DNA from: Megamerina dolium
Lineage: Eukaryota; Arthropoda; Insecta; Diptera; Megamerinidae
DNA: 64,000 nucleotides
Direction: 5' to 3'
Assembly (NCBI GenBank): GCA_963854835.1
Contig: OY978525.1
Location: forward strand, 2,375,501 to 2,439,500
Within the stretch, counting starts at the first letter, position 1, and every line of letters begins with the position of its first letter. Under the pieces are notes generated by a model, which did no database searches, had not been told where the DNA came from, and saw only the letters and a program-made list of their open reading frames with translations. A program made the position numbers and the translations under genes. Below, piece after piece: positions 48,591-60,045 of this stretch.

Positions 48591-50169
48591 TGGAAGTTGA
48601 CAATGACAATAAGTATTATCAAAACAATCAAGTTGCAAGTTTCAGTGATCAACAAAATAATTGAAGAACTTCAACAGTAATTAATTAAAACTTACGAATA
48701 CCTAGAATTGTTATCAACTTCCCTACTTATATATGTCGTAAGTAAGTACGTGCTTATATTTATTGTCATCTCGTGTGCGATCAACGCACTCTTTGCCTTC
48801 GAATTTATTTCGATTTAATATTATTTTAATCGATTGAATGTAATTGTCCGTGAAACGTAAATACGTATTATTAATAATAATAATTTTTCCATATTTTATA
48901 TTGTATTTTAAAATGGCATATTAAAAAAACATAAAATACATTATTGATGAAATTCCATTAACTGAAGTAATTAACATTTTAAATTAGCCAAATGAGCTCT
49001 GACTAAGAAACCTGTTTCGGTGTCGGTTGGATGACAGGTGTCTTACTCTTTAATTTATATATTATATACACTCATTTCAACTTTCTTTATACTTTGACCA
49101 TTTTTCTGCAACATCAACGTCGTCTTTGTTGACGAGTGACAACAACGATGTCAGTGGGTAATTCCAAATCCCCTCATTGACTAGCATGACTAAATGAATT
49201 TTATGAATGACCGGTGTGCGTATTTAGACATTATTGTTTTCATTTGTAATCGCTGTTAGTGTGAGTGATCATACATAATTACGATTATATGATATTTTAA
49301 TATTTGCCGGCATAATTTGTTGGTTTTTATAACCGCATGACATTTCATGCTCTCACTGCTGTGTATGTAGATTAGTTTCTGATAAATAAATATGAATAAA
49401 TGTTGAATAGTGAATGAAATGAAATTTTAACAAAATTCTGTGAACTTTGTGAAAAACTTTACAAAAGAAAAAAAAAATTGTAAATATAGAGTTCTTAAAA
49501 AAATTTTGGGTTTTAAGCTGAGAAGCATCATTTTTAATTCAACGTAATATTCCTTATATACTATCGCTTAGTGCATTGACATTACTCAGCGTAAAAAAAA
49601 ACAACAATCTACAATCGTAAGAAAGAAACAAAATGTTATTATCTACAAAAAATTTCTGACAGTTGACCTATATTTTTGGTAGCAATGAAGTCTTGTTGTT
49701 TTCATATTCAAAACATTGCTCAGATGAGATTCATATAAACACTCATTTAGATTATTGCTAATGATACCTCAGCATATCAGAAAATATACTAGAATATGAA
49801 AAAATGCATTAAAGAAGACAGTCAGTACTGATATTACATTTGAAATTTATGCAAAAAAGAAGTAAGGCAATTTTAAGGTTGCTGCGTAGGTTCAATGAAC
49901 GCCTGTAGAGCATGATTTTACGTACTGATTATCAATCTTAATCGTTTTATTTTCATTGCGAATACATGTCATCATTGATTCGTGCAAATCAATCAATGAA
50001 AGTGTTAATATTTTTTTCGCTGCTACGAGAGATAGTAGTTGTTATTCCAACACATGATCTTCAATGATTGTAATGTAATCTGTTTTTTTTTTTTAAATTG
50101 TCTTATTATACAATGTCTTTGATTTTATATTTAATTCACTATTTCATGGACAATATGCTGGTTTTTTTT
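48591..50169. other. AT-rich non-coding stretch
   Basis: No gene is visible. An E-box-containing ACAGGTGTC lies at about 49035. Confidence 0.5.
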
Positions 50170-51330
50170 TTAAGAATGTAGATAGGCTTTTGTATGGGAA
50201 ATTTGTATAATTTTCATGCGATTGCAATCATTCATGAGCCTATTATTATATTGATGAAAATATTTCGAACCATGGAAGCTGATTATGCTGATTATCAAAA
50301 ATATCTATCCTATGTTAAAAATAATTTTATATGTTAAGTTTTAACTTGCTAGTTTTGCACGTGCTAAAATGATAAAATATAGGCTCAAAAGCATATTTTT
50401 GTATGGGAGATAGGTGTTTTTTTCGTTTATTCTCGCTCAAAAAAAAACGGATTTCTTAGTAAAACTAAATTTAGATACAAAGTTTCAGTTCGATATTTCA
50501 ATATTTACGTGAAGAAAATCCAAAATATATGTTTGAAAACCTACTTTTGTATGAAAAGTAGTTGTGGTTTTCACCTGATGATGCTTTTTATTAAATTTAT
50601 TGGTTTCTTTGATAAAATTATTTTCTTGTACCAAATTTTAGGTCGATAGATCTATATTTGTGTGGGCAAAGTCTGAAATATATGTTCGAAAATATACTTT
50701 TGTATGGCAGGTATGTCTAGCTTTCGTTTCAGTTCATTCATTTTTTTACTTTATTCACTTGCTGATAAAAATAATATAATTTATGGAGTTTCAACTTGCT
50801 AGCATTGCATTTACGTGCTAGAATGATAAAATATAGGTTCAAAAACACATTTTTGTATGGGAGATAGCTGTTTTTTTCATCTATTCTTGCTCATATTTTA
50901 AATTAACAGATTTCTGGGTAAAAAGAATTTTTGATACAAAGTTTTAGTTCGATATATCCATATTTACGTGAACAAAATCCAAAATATATATTCGAAAAGC
51001 TACTTTTGTATGAAAGCTAATTGTGATTTTCAGCTGATGATGCTTATTATTAAATTTATTGGTTTGTTTGATAAAACTATTCTCTCATACCAAATTTTAG
51101 CTGAATAGATCTATATTTGTGTGGGCAAAGTCTGAAATATATGTTCGAAAACATACTTTTGTATGGCAGGTATGTCTAGTTTTCGTTTCAGTTCATTTAT
51201 TTCTTTACTGTATTCATTTGCTGATAAAAATAATAAAATTTATGAAGTTTCTGCTTGCTAACTTTATACTTACATGCTCAAAAACTGAAAATATACTTTC
51301 AAAAACATAATTTTATATGGGAGGTATGTA
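50170..51330. repeat. TTTTGTATGG repeat array with 457-bp higher-order unit
   Basis: The core TTTTGTATGG recurs at about 50191, 50398, 50544, 50698, 50852, 51006 and 51158, usually 150-155 bp apart. Monomers at 50398, 50544 and 50698 match those at 50852, 51006 and 51158 respectively better than they match their neighbours. Three monomers have therefore been duplicated together as a unit of about 455-460 bp. Confidence 0.82.
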
Positions 51331-54300
51331 TGGTTTTCAATTGATTATGTCAATTCGCATAATTTATGATTAAATGGCAAACAATAATTACAATTATCTA
51401 ATTTCTATATGTATATGAGTACTTTGAAGTGTGAATGATACTTTTTTTCGATTTTTATCGTCTGAATTTTGAATATTAAATATTGAAAAATTAAAAAAAA
51501 AAATAATTTTTGATATGTTTGGTCTTTTTTAAGCACAATAATAAAAAAAATATATTACATTTACATTTGTTCTCATCGAACCTACCTGAAGTTGCAGTAT
51601 TCAACAGGTATTGATCAATTATATTTTAATAGCATTATTACGAGTATTATGAATAATCATAATACATTTATTGGTGTTTTGTTTTTATTCTTTTCCCTTT
51701 GTAATTGCAATAAAGTCACGTTTTCATTGAAAATATAGAGAGTAAACAAAACTATTCAAGTTTTTTTTTTCTATTTTAACTTATATAAGATTCACTTCCC
51801 CTGTATAGATAAATGTTAATTATTTCAATTATGTCCAAAAAGTTTATTTATTACGAGTATTATTGTATGAATTTTTTGTTTTTTTTTGTTGTTTTCACAA
51901 GTATTACACTTACAGTGAATGTCAAGATCAGTGTCATTAGCAATATTGCATTGAGTGTCGTTGATGGGGTGTTGACGTTTTTCTAATCGGTTGACTTTTG
52001 CTCAACTTGACATATTTCATATTTCCGTGTACACTTGCATATTCAATTTTGTGTTCTTCTTCTTCGTCTTCTTCCCCTTTTGTGTTTGATATTAAATTTG
52101 TACATGTTTATTATGATGTTATATTTCAGACTCATGCACATTTGTGTGTGTGTGTCTGTGTGTGTAAATCTTTTGCGTAAATGGACAAGTGACTCATTTC
52201 CATTTTATATATAGTTAGTTTTGTTCGAATTTGATAAAAATCCATTTTATAAAGCAAAACACAACAAATGAGTATTTTTATATGTAATAAAATAGTAACA
52301 ACAAAACAACAACAACAACAAAAGCACTACAACATGCTCTTATGTGCATATACATGATATACATATATACTCGTAGATATTACATACTCATACATACATA
52401 AATAGCAAAAGTTCGTGACATTTAATCAATGTTCGTTGTTATAGCTATGGCGACTCTATCTCAGTTTGGACGTATGCATTTGTATGCATGTATGTGTATT
52501 TGTACATTGTACATGCGTCCGTTATACAATTCGAATCGTTTCTTAAGTCAAGCGACAATGGCAAGTGCAATGCACTAATAGATAAATTGTAAAAACAGCC
52601 AGCATAATACACACAATATCACCAACAACATCACCACCATCAACATACAGTTCCTGTGAGTTTGATAAAAAAATTGGATTTAATTTTTTTAATACATTTC
52701 TTGTTATACTTAATATGATATGTGAGCCGCATGATGACAGATTTAAATTCATATGCATTGCTAATATGATCGCATATTAAAGCATAAATATATAAAATTA
52801 ATTTATTTTTTGCTCCATATTACTATAAGCTTTCTAAGCATACTCGCATGAATTTTGATTTTCGCATTTATGCACAGCGTCAATTTCCTTTTAAATTTCA
52901 TCCTATTTTTTAACGAAATAATTATGTGCTCTAGTGCATTTTAGTGGCGAGATACTAGATTTTAAACAAAATAATGATTATTGGGAAATTTTTTATGAAT
53001 ATTGGAGGGCATTTGTAAAGCATTGCCATTCAAAATTAAAATGAAAAACCAAAAAAACCAAAAATAATACCTACATTTTTGCAGAAAAAGTATTTTTTAT
53101 TTCAATGTTTTTGTTGAGAAAAAAAAATTATTATTTCTCTGATTTTTATTTTTTATTTTTTTTTGCTCTGACAAAAAAAATTATTAAAATTAAATTTTTT
53201 ACTTTTATTTTTTACTATCATTTTTTACTCTATTTTGCTAATAATTATTCCATATACATTCCATTTCCATATCGATTCGTAAGTGAACATCTTCACCCAC
53301 AGTAATTAACGACAAAACTTTTTATCTACCAATTTAATATGTGCTTATTACTATAAGTTGTTGTTGTTTTTCTTTTGTGACTCATATAAAGTAGAATACT
53401 CGTGTTAATTAATTAATACACTATACATATATAATATATTTTATATGTATTTAAACGACACAATAGATTCTATATATGTATCGTATAAATGTATAAGCAA
53501 AGTAAATGATGATGACCTATTTGGTAAAGCAGTTGTACCATATGAAGAAGAAAGAGGCTTTACTCCCACACTATCTGGTCAACTATTTGTATTATATGTA
53601 TGTATGTATATAAATTTGCAAGATTCTCTTTCTCTTGCTCATATGGCAATGCAGGCGCCAATAACACTTTAAATAGATCATTTATCTATTAGATAAAATT
53701 TCTTTATAATGATATCCATACATAAATCCTACGAACATAATATGAACGATGGCAGGTGTTTGTTATTGCCATGCACCACATGTTTATACATACATACGAT
53801 ATGTACGAGTATATCTTAATTGCCTATTGAATGGCAATGCACGTTTTCCTTTATTTATTGGATTTCTATTATATTGTCGCTAGTCCAAAAATGGAATTTT
53901 AACATGTTAATTTTTAATTTACAGATTTATTAGCATTAGCAATTATTTTAATATTGGATTTTGGGGAAGTAGTAGCAGATCTTATTTAGTCAAAGTGGAA
54001 ACGACTAGTTTTTATACATAAAATCATAATTATGTATTAAGGTGTAGAACTATGACGTTTTTTGGTTGAAAAACTGAGCCATCATTTTTCATAGGCATAG
54101 AAAGGTGCTCTAAAAATTGCCGTGAGCTTAGCAGTATCGATATGATAAATTCTATGATTCAAGTCGCAATGGAATCTGACACATTTTCTATTGATCTATA
54201 TCGATCGATTTTCTTGAATTGCCCATTTCAATCGAACTTCAAAGCCATATTACCTTCGATGTTCGATTCTTCCTACATTGTTCATTTTTATTATCTCACT

Positions 54301-54699
54301 GGCTGCTTTAAAATTGGCTCTATTTCCAAGGCTTTGAGTAGAGAATCGCAAATGAAAACATGTTCTAGGAAATTTTTGCAGCCCTTTAATATTTAGGCTC
54401 ATATATTTTAATATTCTCTTCTTTCTAAAACGAGCTCATCATTTTTTCTGGTCAGTCTGAAGTTCTTGCTAAAATTTTGCTGTATTTTCGATTATAAATC
54501 TAAGAATGGAGTCCTGTGCAACTTGGACATGAAAGCTTATATAAAATTCAGGTTTTTTTTTTTATTAAATTGAGAGAATATCAATTTTGTATGAGACCAT
54601 ACCTAATGGTTGGTGATAAGCGAAAAGTGATGATAGGTGAAAGTGAAAATGCTGGGTCAAAAAAATTATCTAGGGACGATTTCTGAGCAATAATAAGTC
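51331..54699. other. AT-rich non-coding stretch
   Basis: TG repeats lie near 52141-52165 and a CAA run at about 52305-52321. The open frame at 53445-53672 has a short stretch of balanced composition but no splice or family support. No gene is called. Confidence 0.45.
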
Positions 54700-55410
54700 A
54701 ATTTATAAATTTTCAGATGTGTCTATGTTAATTTTGTGAAAAAGCCTCTCTAAAGAGTAAAGCGAATGAGCATGAGTGAGTTCAGGAATAATAATGAGTA
54801 ATCAAAATTAATGGGGGACGGTCATGTGATTTACTACTTAAAAGGCATTATCGTAGTGGTGGGAACGAAATTTCAAAAAATACAAATTTTGTAGAGCACA
54901 CTCTGTAAAGCATAGATGTAAGCGTTAAGTATTTTCCGAAAAAAATTTTGAGAAAAAAAATTAATGTGGTAGGCCGTACATTTTATTACTCTCAGTCCAT
55001 TTCCTGGACTGGATTATTGATCGGTTTTCAAGTGTTTTTAAGCTAATTTTGTAGTGAGACCTATGTAAGCAGTACATGTAGAGGATAAGTAATGAGAATC
55101 GGTTATATTTCTTACTTTTCCAGAGGCATTCTGAGGAGTGAGAGGAGCTAATTTTGTAATAGCGCAAATTTTGTAAGGGAGCTCCTTTCATGGGTGGAGA
55201 TAGGGCGTAAGTATATTCACAAATAACAAATTCACATATAATTGATAGGTTTACAAGTGGTTTTAGGATAATTTTGTGTGGAAACCTATGTAAGGGATAC
55301 ATGTAGAGGATTAGTAATGAGGATCGTTCATATTTCTTACCCTTCCAGAGGTATTCTTGAAGCGATAGGAGCTAATTTTGGGGATAGGGGGTAAATATAT
55401 TTTTAAAAAA
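54700..55410. repeat. Tandem array, ~224-bp period, AATTTTGTAG core
   Basis: ACCTATGTAAGCAGTACATG at about 55058 recurs as ACCTATGTAAGGGATACATG at about 55281, each followed by TAGAGGATNAGTAATGAG. More diverged units with AATTTTGTGAAAAAGCCTCT lie at about 54732. The TTTTGTAG plus CTCTAAAG wording resembles the array at 39060-41000. Confidence 0.7.
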
Positions 55411-57155
55411 TTTGGAAAAGAGAGAAAAGTAATGCAGGTCGACAAGCGATTCGAAGAATTTTAATTGATCGTAGAACTTTGTCTTATGAGGTTAGGGACC
55501 AAATGCCATTTGATCGAGTCAAATCAAATTCGGATTCGATTTCAGCCAGAACAAATATTTATAGACATGTTCGTCACAACTGTTGGATAAAACCTCTTGT
55601 ACTTTTTCTTGAGACTGTGTAATTTATCGCCCAACCCAATATCTTGGTTATGCAGTACTAGTGTGAATCAATTGTCTTGAGTGTAATCGCGAAATTGAGC
55701 TTACTGCAAGATAATTCATCTTCTCTCTCTCTCTCACTTGCTCTATCTTTAGCTCTCTCTCAGAAATGCATGTTTTCTTTGCGATCATTCTCACCAGTAA
55801 GTATCATATCATAAAAAAAAAATATGCTTCCTTGCTCTCTCTCTCTCTCTCATTATCTCGTTCATATTGGTAAATGCAACGCAGTGCCATGCTCTTCTAT
55901 ACGTGTTGTTATTGTGTTGATTTGTTTACTTTTATATTTTGTTTTGTTTACAGTTGCAATGCGAGAATGAGAGTCAAATGATGTGCTAGTGTACATATCA
56001 GCTGTTCATAAACATCGTCTATTAAGTATTGTGAGTCTTCGTCGTTGCTGTTTGTTGTCTTCAGTCAAAAGTACATAGTAGTCGTTTTTTGTCGTACCCA
56101 ATGTTGTCGTATCGACATACGTACAAATGTATATAAATATAATATGTAGTTGTTGTTATGTTTTTATTATTATTTTATTTTAATTCATTCTCTTATGTTG
56201 TTGCTGTTGCTGCTGCTATTGTGCTGTTGTTCATTTATAAACATCTTTTTCAATTGCCTCAATTGAGTGCGGCCTAACAGAACGCATTTTAGTAACAAGT
56301 TAAGCGTGCGGCGTGTAGTGTGTAGCGTTTGTGTTTCGTGTGTGTGCTGTGTGCGGCCTCTGTCTGTTGGGTTATGTTGTTTATGTGCCCCACAACGCTA
56401 GCGCGGAAAGTAATCAAATTATTTCGAAACGAACGAACAAATATATATGTGGGTTGTTTTTATTTTACAATTGCATCTCTATGCGTGTGTGTCGGTATAT
56501 TTGCGAAATATAGAATTTTATGATTATTCATTATTATTATAATTGTCTATTAATATTAATTAAAATTGATAAGAAGAGGTGTATGTAAAGTCTAAAACTT
56601 GCGTTATATTTTGAGTGTAAAATCATATGATTATTACTAATTGAGTTAAAAAAATTGGCAACAAAGAAATATGTTCATGAATCAATGAGCCTAATATTGT
56701 GCGCATGTGTTGAAATTGAAAGGAAAAATTAAAAAAAATAGGAATCAGAATAAAAGTGCACAAGAAATAAACTTTCATTGATAGAAAGAAAGAAAATCCA
56801 ATTAATTAATGATATTTATATGAAAGGATTTGTTGCTAAAGCGTAGAAAAGAGCATAACGGTATCCTTTCTCTTGGTGAGTGATTTTTGAAGTGAACGAG
56901 TTAGAATGATATTGTGAATGTGCTCACATGTATAATATATGAATGTGTGTAATATTTATGCAAATTGATTAAAAAATCTCAACAAGGCCATTGCTCAAGT
57001 GTCTTGTGCGAATTTCTTTTGTTGCGGCTTTTATTTTTTCTTGCGTTTTGGCATATTGTGTGCAGTCCGGCTACATCGTTGGTGCTAATTTGTGAAAATT
57101 TTCATTAAAAATATTTGTGACAAGTTGAAAAAATTATTTTATTATTTTTTACAAA
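55411..57155 (+). promoter_or_regulatory. Probable promoter and 5' UTR of the gene at 57156
   Basis: Sequence upstream of the signal-peptide exon. It is free of recognised transposons and less AT-rich around 56270-56420. It contains CT microsatellites at 55722-55735 and 55834-55851 and CTG/GTT-rich sequence near 56200. The transcription start is not known; one candidate initiator is listed at 56062. A 5' UTR intron is possible. Confidence 0.45.
56062..56067 (+). promoter_or_regulatory. Candidate initiator with partial DPE
   Basis: TCAGTC matches the insect initiator consensus TCAGTY, with A+1 at 56064. At +28 to +32 (56091-56095) the sequence TGTCG matches four of five positions of the downstream promoter element (RGWYV-type). 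No TATA box sits at the right distance. It is 1.1 kb before the ATG, so a long leader or an intron would be needed. Confidence 0.25.
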
Positions 57156-57320
57156 ATGTCTCTTAAACATATCTACATATTTTGGCTAAGGCTTAGTTAT
57201 GTGCTATTTATTATTCAAATAATATTAGTGAATATTATGATACCGGCCGCAGCTTTTGCCACAGTAAAACGTCATCATCGTCAAGCACAGGATGAATCAG
57301 CTGTTTCACAGGATAATGTG
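57156..57320 (+). CDS. First coding exon of a secreted or membrane protein
   Basis: The ATG at 57156 is preceded by CAAA, the preferred insect translation context. The 55 codons start MSLKHIYIFWLRLSYVLFII. They continue with a long hydrophobic run to about residue 30 and AAAFA at 31-35, which reads as a signal peptide with possible cleavage after FA. A basic KRHHRQ and acidic, polar QDESAVSQDN follow. The exon ends in phase 0 at 57320 before a good splice donor, GTAAGC. Without splicing, the frame runs only 12 more codons to a stop at 57357-57359. I do not recognise the gene, and the mature part shown is too short to assign. The remaining exons must lie right of the window or hide in short segments after 57.3 kb. 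The hydrophobic run could instead be a signal anchor. Confidence 0.6.
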
Positions 57321-57771
57321 GTAAGCAAATACAAAAATTATACATTCGAAAAAGGGTAATTAATATGATACTCAGTTTTTGTACCAGTATATTGTATAAA
57401 TAACACATTTATGCTTAGTACATTGTCGAACACTACATAACCAAGCGTCAAGGCACGCAGTATTGAGTTTGTTGAACTGTAAATTCGACGACCACATACA
57501 GAATATGATTTCACTCCCTTTCTCTATTACTCTCAATTCGTTTTACCATTGCCATATACTCATCACCACCATCACCATCATCATCATCATCATCGTTGGT
57601 AGTTGCAGTTAACATTTGGCGCCATTATGTCCTGACTTACATACTTAGTTTCTTATACGTATCGAATATACTTACTTATTCCTATTTACTTTTTCATATT
57701 GCGTCCCACACGAGCAACATATGCAGATGTTTTTGTTTTTGGTTTGTTTTTATGTTTGTATGATTTTCATT
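57321..57771 (+). other. Start of the intron after the signal-peptide exon
   Basis: It begins GTAAGCAAAT. It contains a CAT/CAC microsatellite at 57561-57594. The HINE at 57772 sits within this presumed intron. Confidence 0.45.
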
Positions 57772-59354
57772 ATTATACCCTGCATAATGCAATATGCATG
57801 GTATATTCATTTCGGTCAGATGTTTGTGTCCACTTGAAGGAATCTCCGGAGATATAGACATGGATATATATTTGTGATCAGCGTCGATTAAATTTTCGAT
57901 TTAACGATGTCCGTCCGTCCGTCCGTCCGTCCGTCTGTCTGTCACCTGGCTGGTTCGCACGATAACTTGAGTAAATATTGAGCTATTTCGATGAAATTTG
58001 GCATAAGTAATCTATGATCCAAGGGTACGGAGGGGATTGATATTGGGCATGATCGGTCAATAACCACGCCCACACCAAGCATTCAAAGCGACTAACCTCG
58101 CAATTTTCAAAATCTTTAACTTGCTATAACTCACACAATATACCACTTGGGACAACAATATTTTGCACATAGAGTTATATTATACTACTGTATAACCTCA
58201 CCAAAAGTGGTTGAGCCACGCCTACTTTCTAGCGTAGCTCCCATTCAAAGTGTCTGTACTTCTTTTAAATTGAAACTACTGTAACTTCTACAATCTTCTG
58301 TCTAGAATAACCATAATTGACACTTAGATTAACACGGTAGTCGGAAATAATATGGCAGAAAATCAATGTGCCACGCCTACTCCTTTTTGGGTCTCCCATA
58401 CAAAGTTGCGGAAATTAAATAAAATGTTACCGGTTATAACTTGCAAACTATTCAGCGTAGAATAACGAGATTTAAGGTGTGGATTAGTATTGTACGAGCA
58501 ACTAGGCTCACAGAAAATGGGCGCACCACGCCCAGTGTTTATCGTAGCCCCCATACAAATTTTAAATTGAAACAGCTGTAACTTCGGCAATCTTCTGTCT
58601 AGAATAACCATAATTGACACTTAAATTAATATCGTAGTCGGCAAAAATCTGACAGAAAATCAGTGTGCCACGCCCACTCCTTCATGGGTCTCCCATACAA
58701 AGTCGAGTGAATTAAACTAAAATTTTAAGCTCCATAGCTTACAAACCATTTAGCCTAGGACAACGAGACTTAGGGTATGGATTAGTATTGTACTAGCAAC
58801 TAGGCTCACAGAAAATGGGCGCACCACGCCCAGTGTTTATCGTAGCCCCCATACAAATTTTAAATTGAAACGGCTGTAACTTAGGCAATCTTATGTCTAC
58901 AATAACCATAATTGACACTTAAATTAATATCGTAGTCGGAAATAATCTGGCGAAAAATCAGCGTACCACGCCCACTTCTTATTGGGGCTCCTATACAAAG
59001 TTGAGGAAATTAAACAAAAATGTTAACCACCATAACTTAGAAACTATTCAACGTAGGACACCAAATTTAAGGTGTGGATTACCATTGAAAAATTAATTGG
59101 ATTTACTAGAAAGTGGTAAGCCATGCCCACTTTTTATATAGCTCCCATACTAAGCCTCGGAATTATCTTAAAATCCTTTTACTTCGTCAAAGTCAACCAT
59201 ATTTCGGGTGTAAATTAGTAGTATATGCAAAAATTGTTTCTCGAAAAGTAGAAATAAAAGAAAAGTTGGATATTCGAGTAAACTTTTTATATATAAATCT
59301 ACATATGCAGAGTATAGTTTGGTCGGCCCCAGCCGACTGTAAGGAGATTTTTTT
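57772..59354 (+). mobile_element. HINE/DINE-1-like element, copy 3
   Basis: Opposite in orientation to copies 1 and 2. The subterminal motif TATACCCTGCATA is at 57774-57786. GTCC units and GTCTGTCTGTC lie at about 57909-57943, and core dimers show CCACGCC sites at about 58372, 58669 and 58969, nearly 297 bp apart. The inverted subterminal motif at 59304-59316 has one mismatch, and the hairpin GTCGGC/GCCGAC is at 59322-59337, followed by TGTAAGGAG and T's to 59354. It lies in the presumed intron of the gene at 57156. Confidence 0.77.
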
Positions 59355-59519
59355 AAATTCATACTGGTCGTCCTTTGTATACTTTATAGCAACAGCACAG
59401 TGCTGCTCAAACTTGTTATGTTTAACATTTTGGATTAAACATTTTTTTTTTTACAAAAATTCTAAAAATTTTATAGAACATTTTTACATTCACTATTTTT
59501 ACTAATTAAAAAATTACAG

Positions 59520-60045
59520 GAAGAGCAAAGCAGCTATGGAAGCATAACTTTTTATGACATGTAGACGAGTTTTTGATCCGATTGAGTTTATTTTTTAACA
59601 TGTCTATCATCATTAAATATAACTGTACATACCAAATTTTAGCTTGATAACTTTATATTTTCGTGCCAAAGGCGTAAAAATATACATCCGTTTGTATAAG
59701 AGGTAGACGTAGTTTTCATCCGATTTAACTTATTTTCAAATAAAGCTATTAACTATTTCAAATAATAATACACACCAAATTTCATCATGATAACTTTATA
59801 TTTTCGTAGAAAAAATGTGAAAATCAGCATACGGAAACATAAGTTTGTATGGAAGATAGTCGTGTTCTTCACCTGATTTCATTCATATTTTAATACATTA
59901 ATTATATCATTGTAAAAACTTTACATACCAAGTTTTATTGCAATAGCTTGATCTTATCGCGCGCAAAGTGTGAATGCATTTTTTCAACGACATACTTTTA
60001 TATGAGAGGCAGGCGTGGTATTAATTCGAAAGCAGCCATTTTTAT
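59520..60045. repeat. Diverged TTTTGTATG-core repeats next to HINE copy 3
   Basis: Units spaced about 150-155 bp, for example CGTTTGTATAAGAGGTAGAC at about 59690, AGTTTGTATGGAAGATAGTC at 59843 and ACTTTTATATGAGAGGCAGG at 59994. Between cores, the AACTTTATATTTTCGTG phrase recurs. Same family as the arrays at 24270, 46225 and 50170. Confidence 0.72.

Noticed and set aside
53445..53672. Possible exon with balanced composition (DDDLFGKAVVPYEEERG)
   Set aside because: No convincing acceptor and donor pair around it, and the frame runs into ATGTATGTATAT simple sequence.
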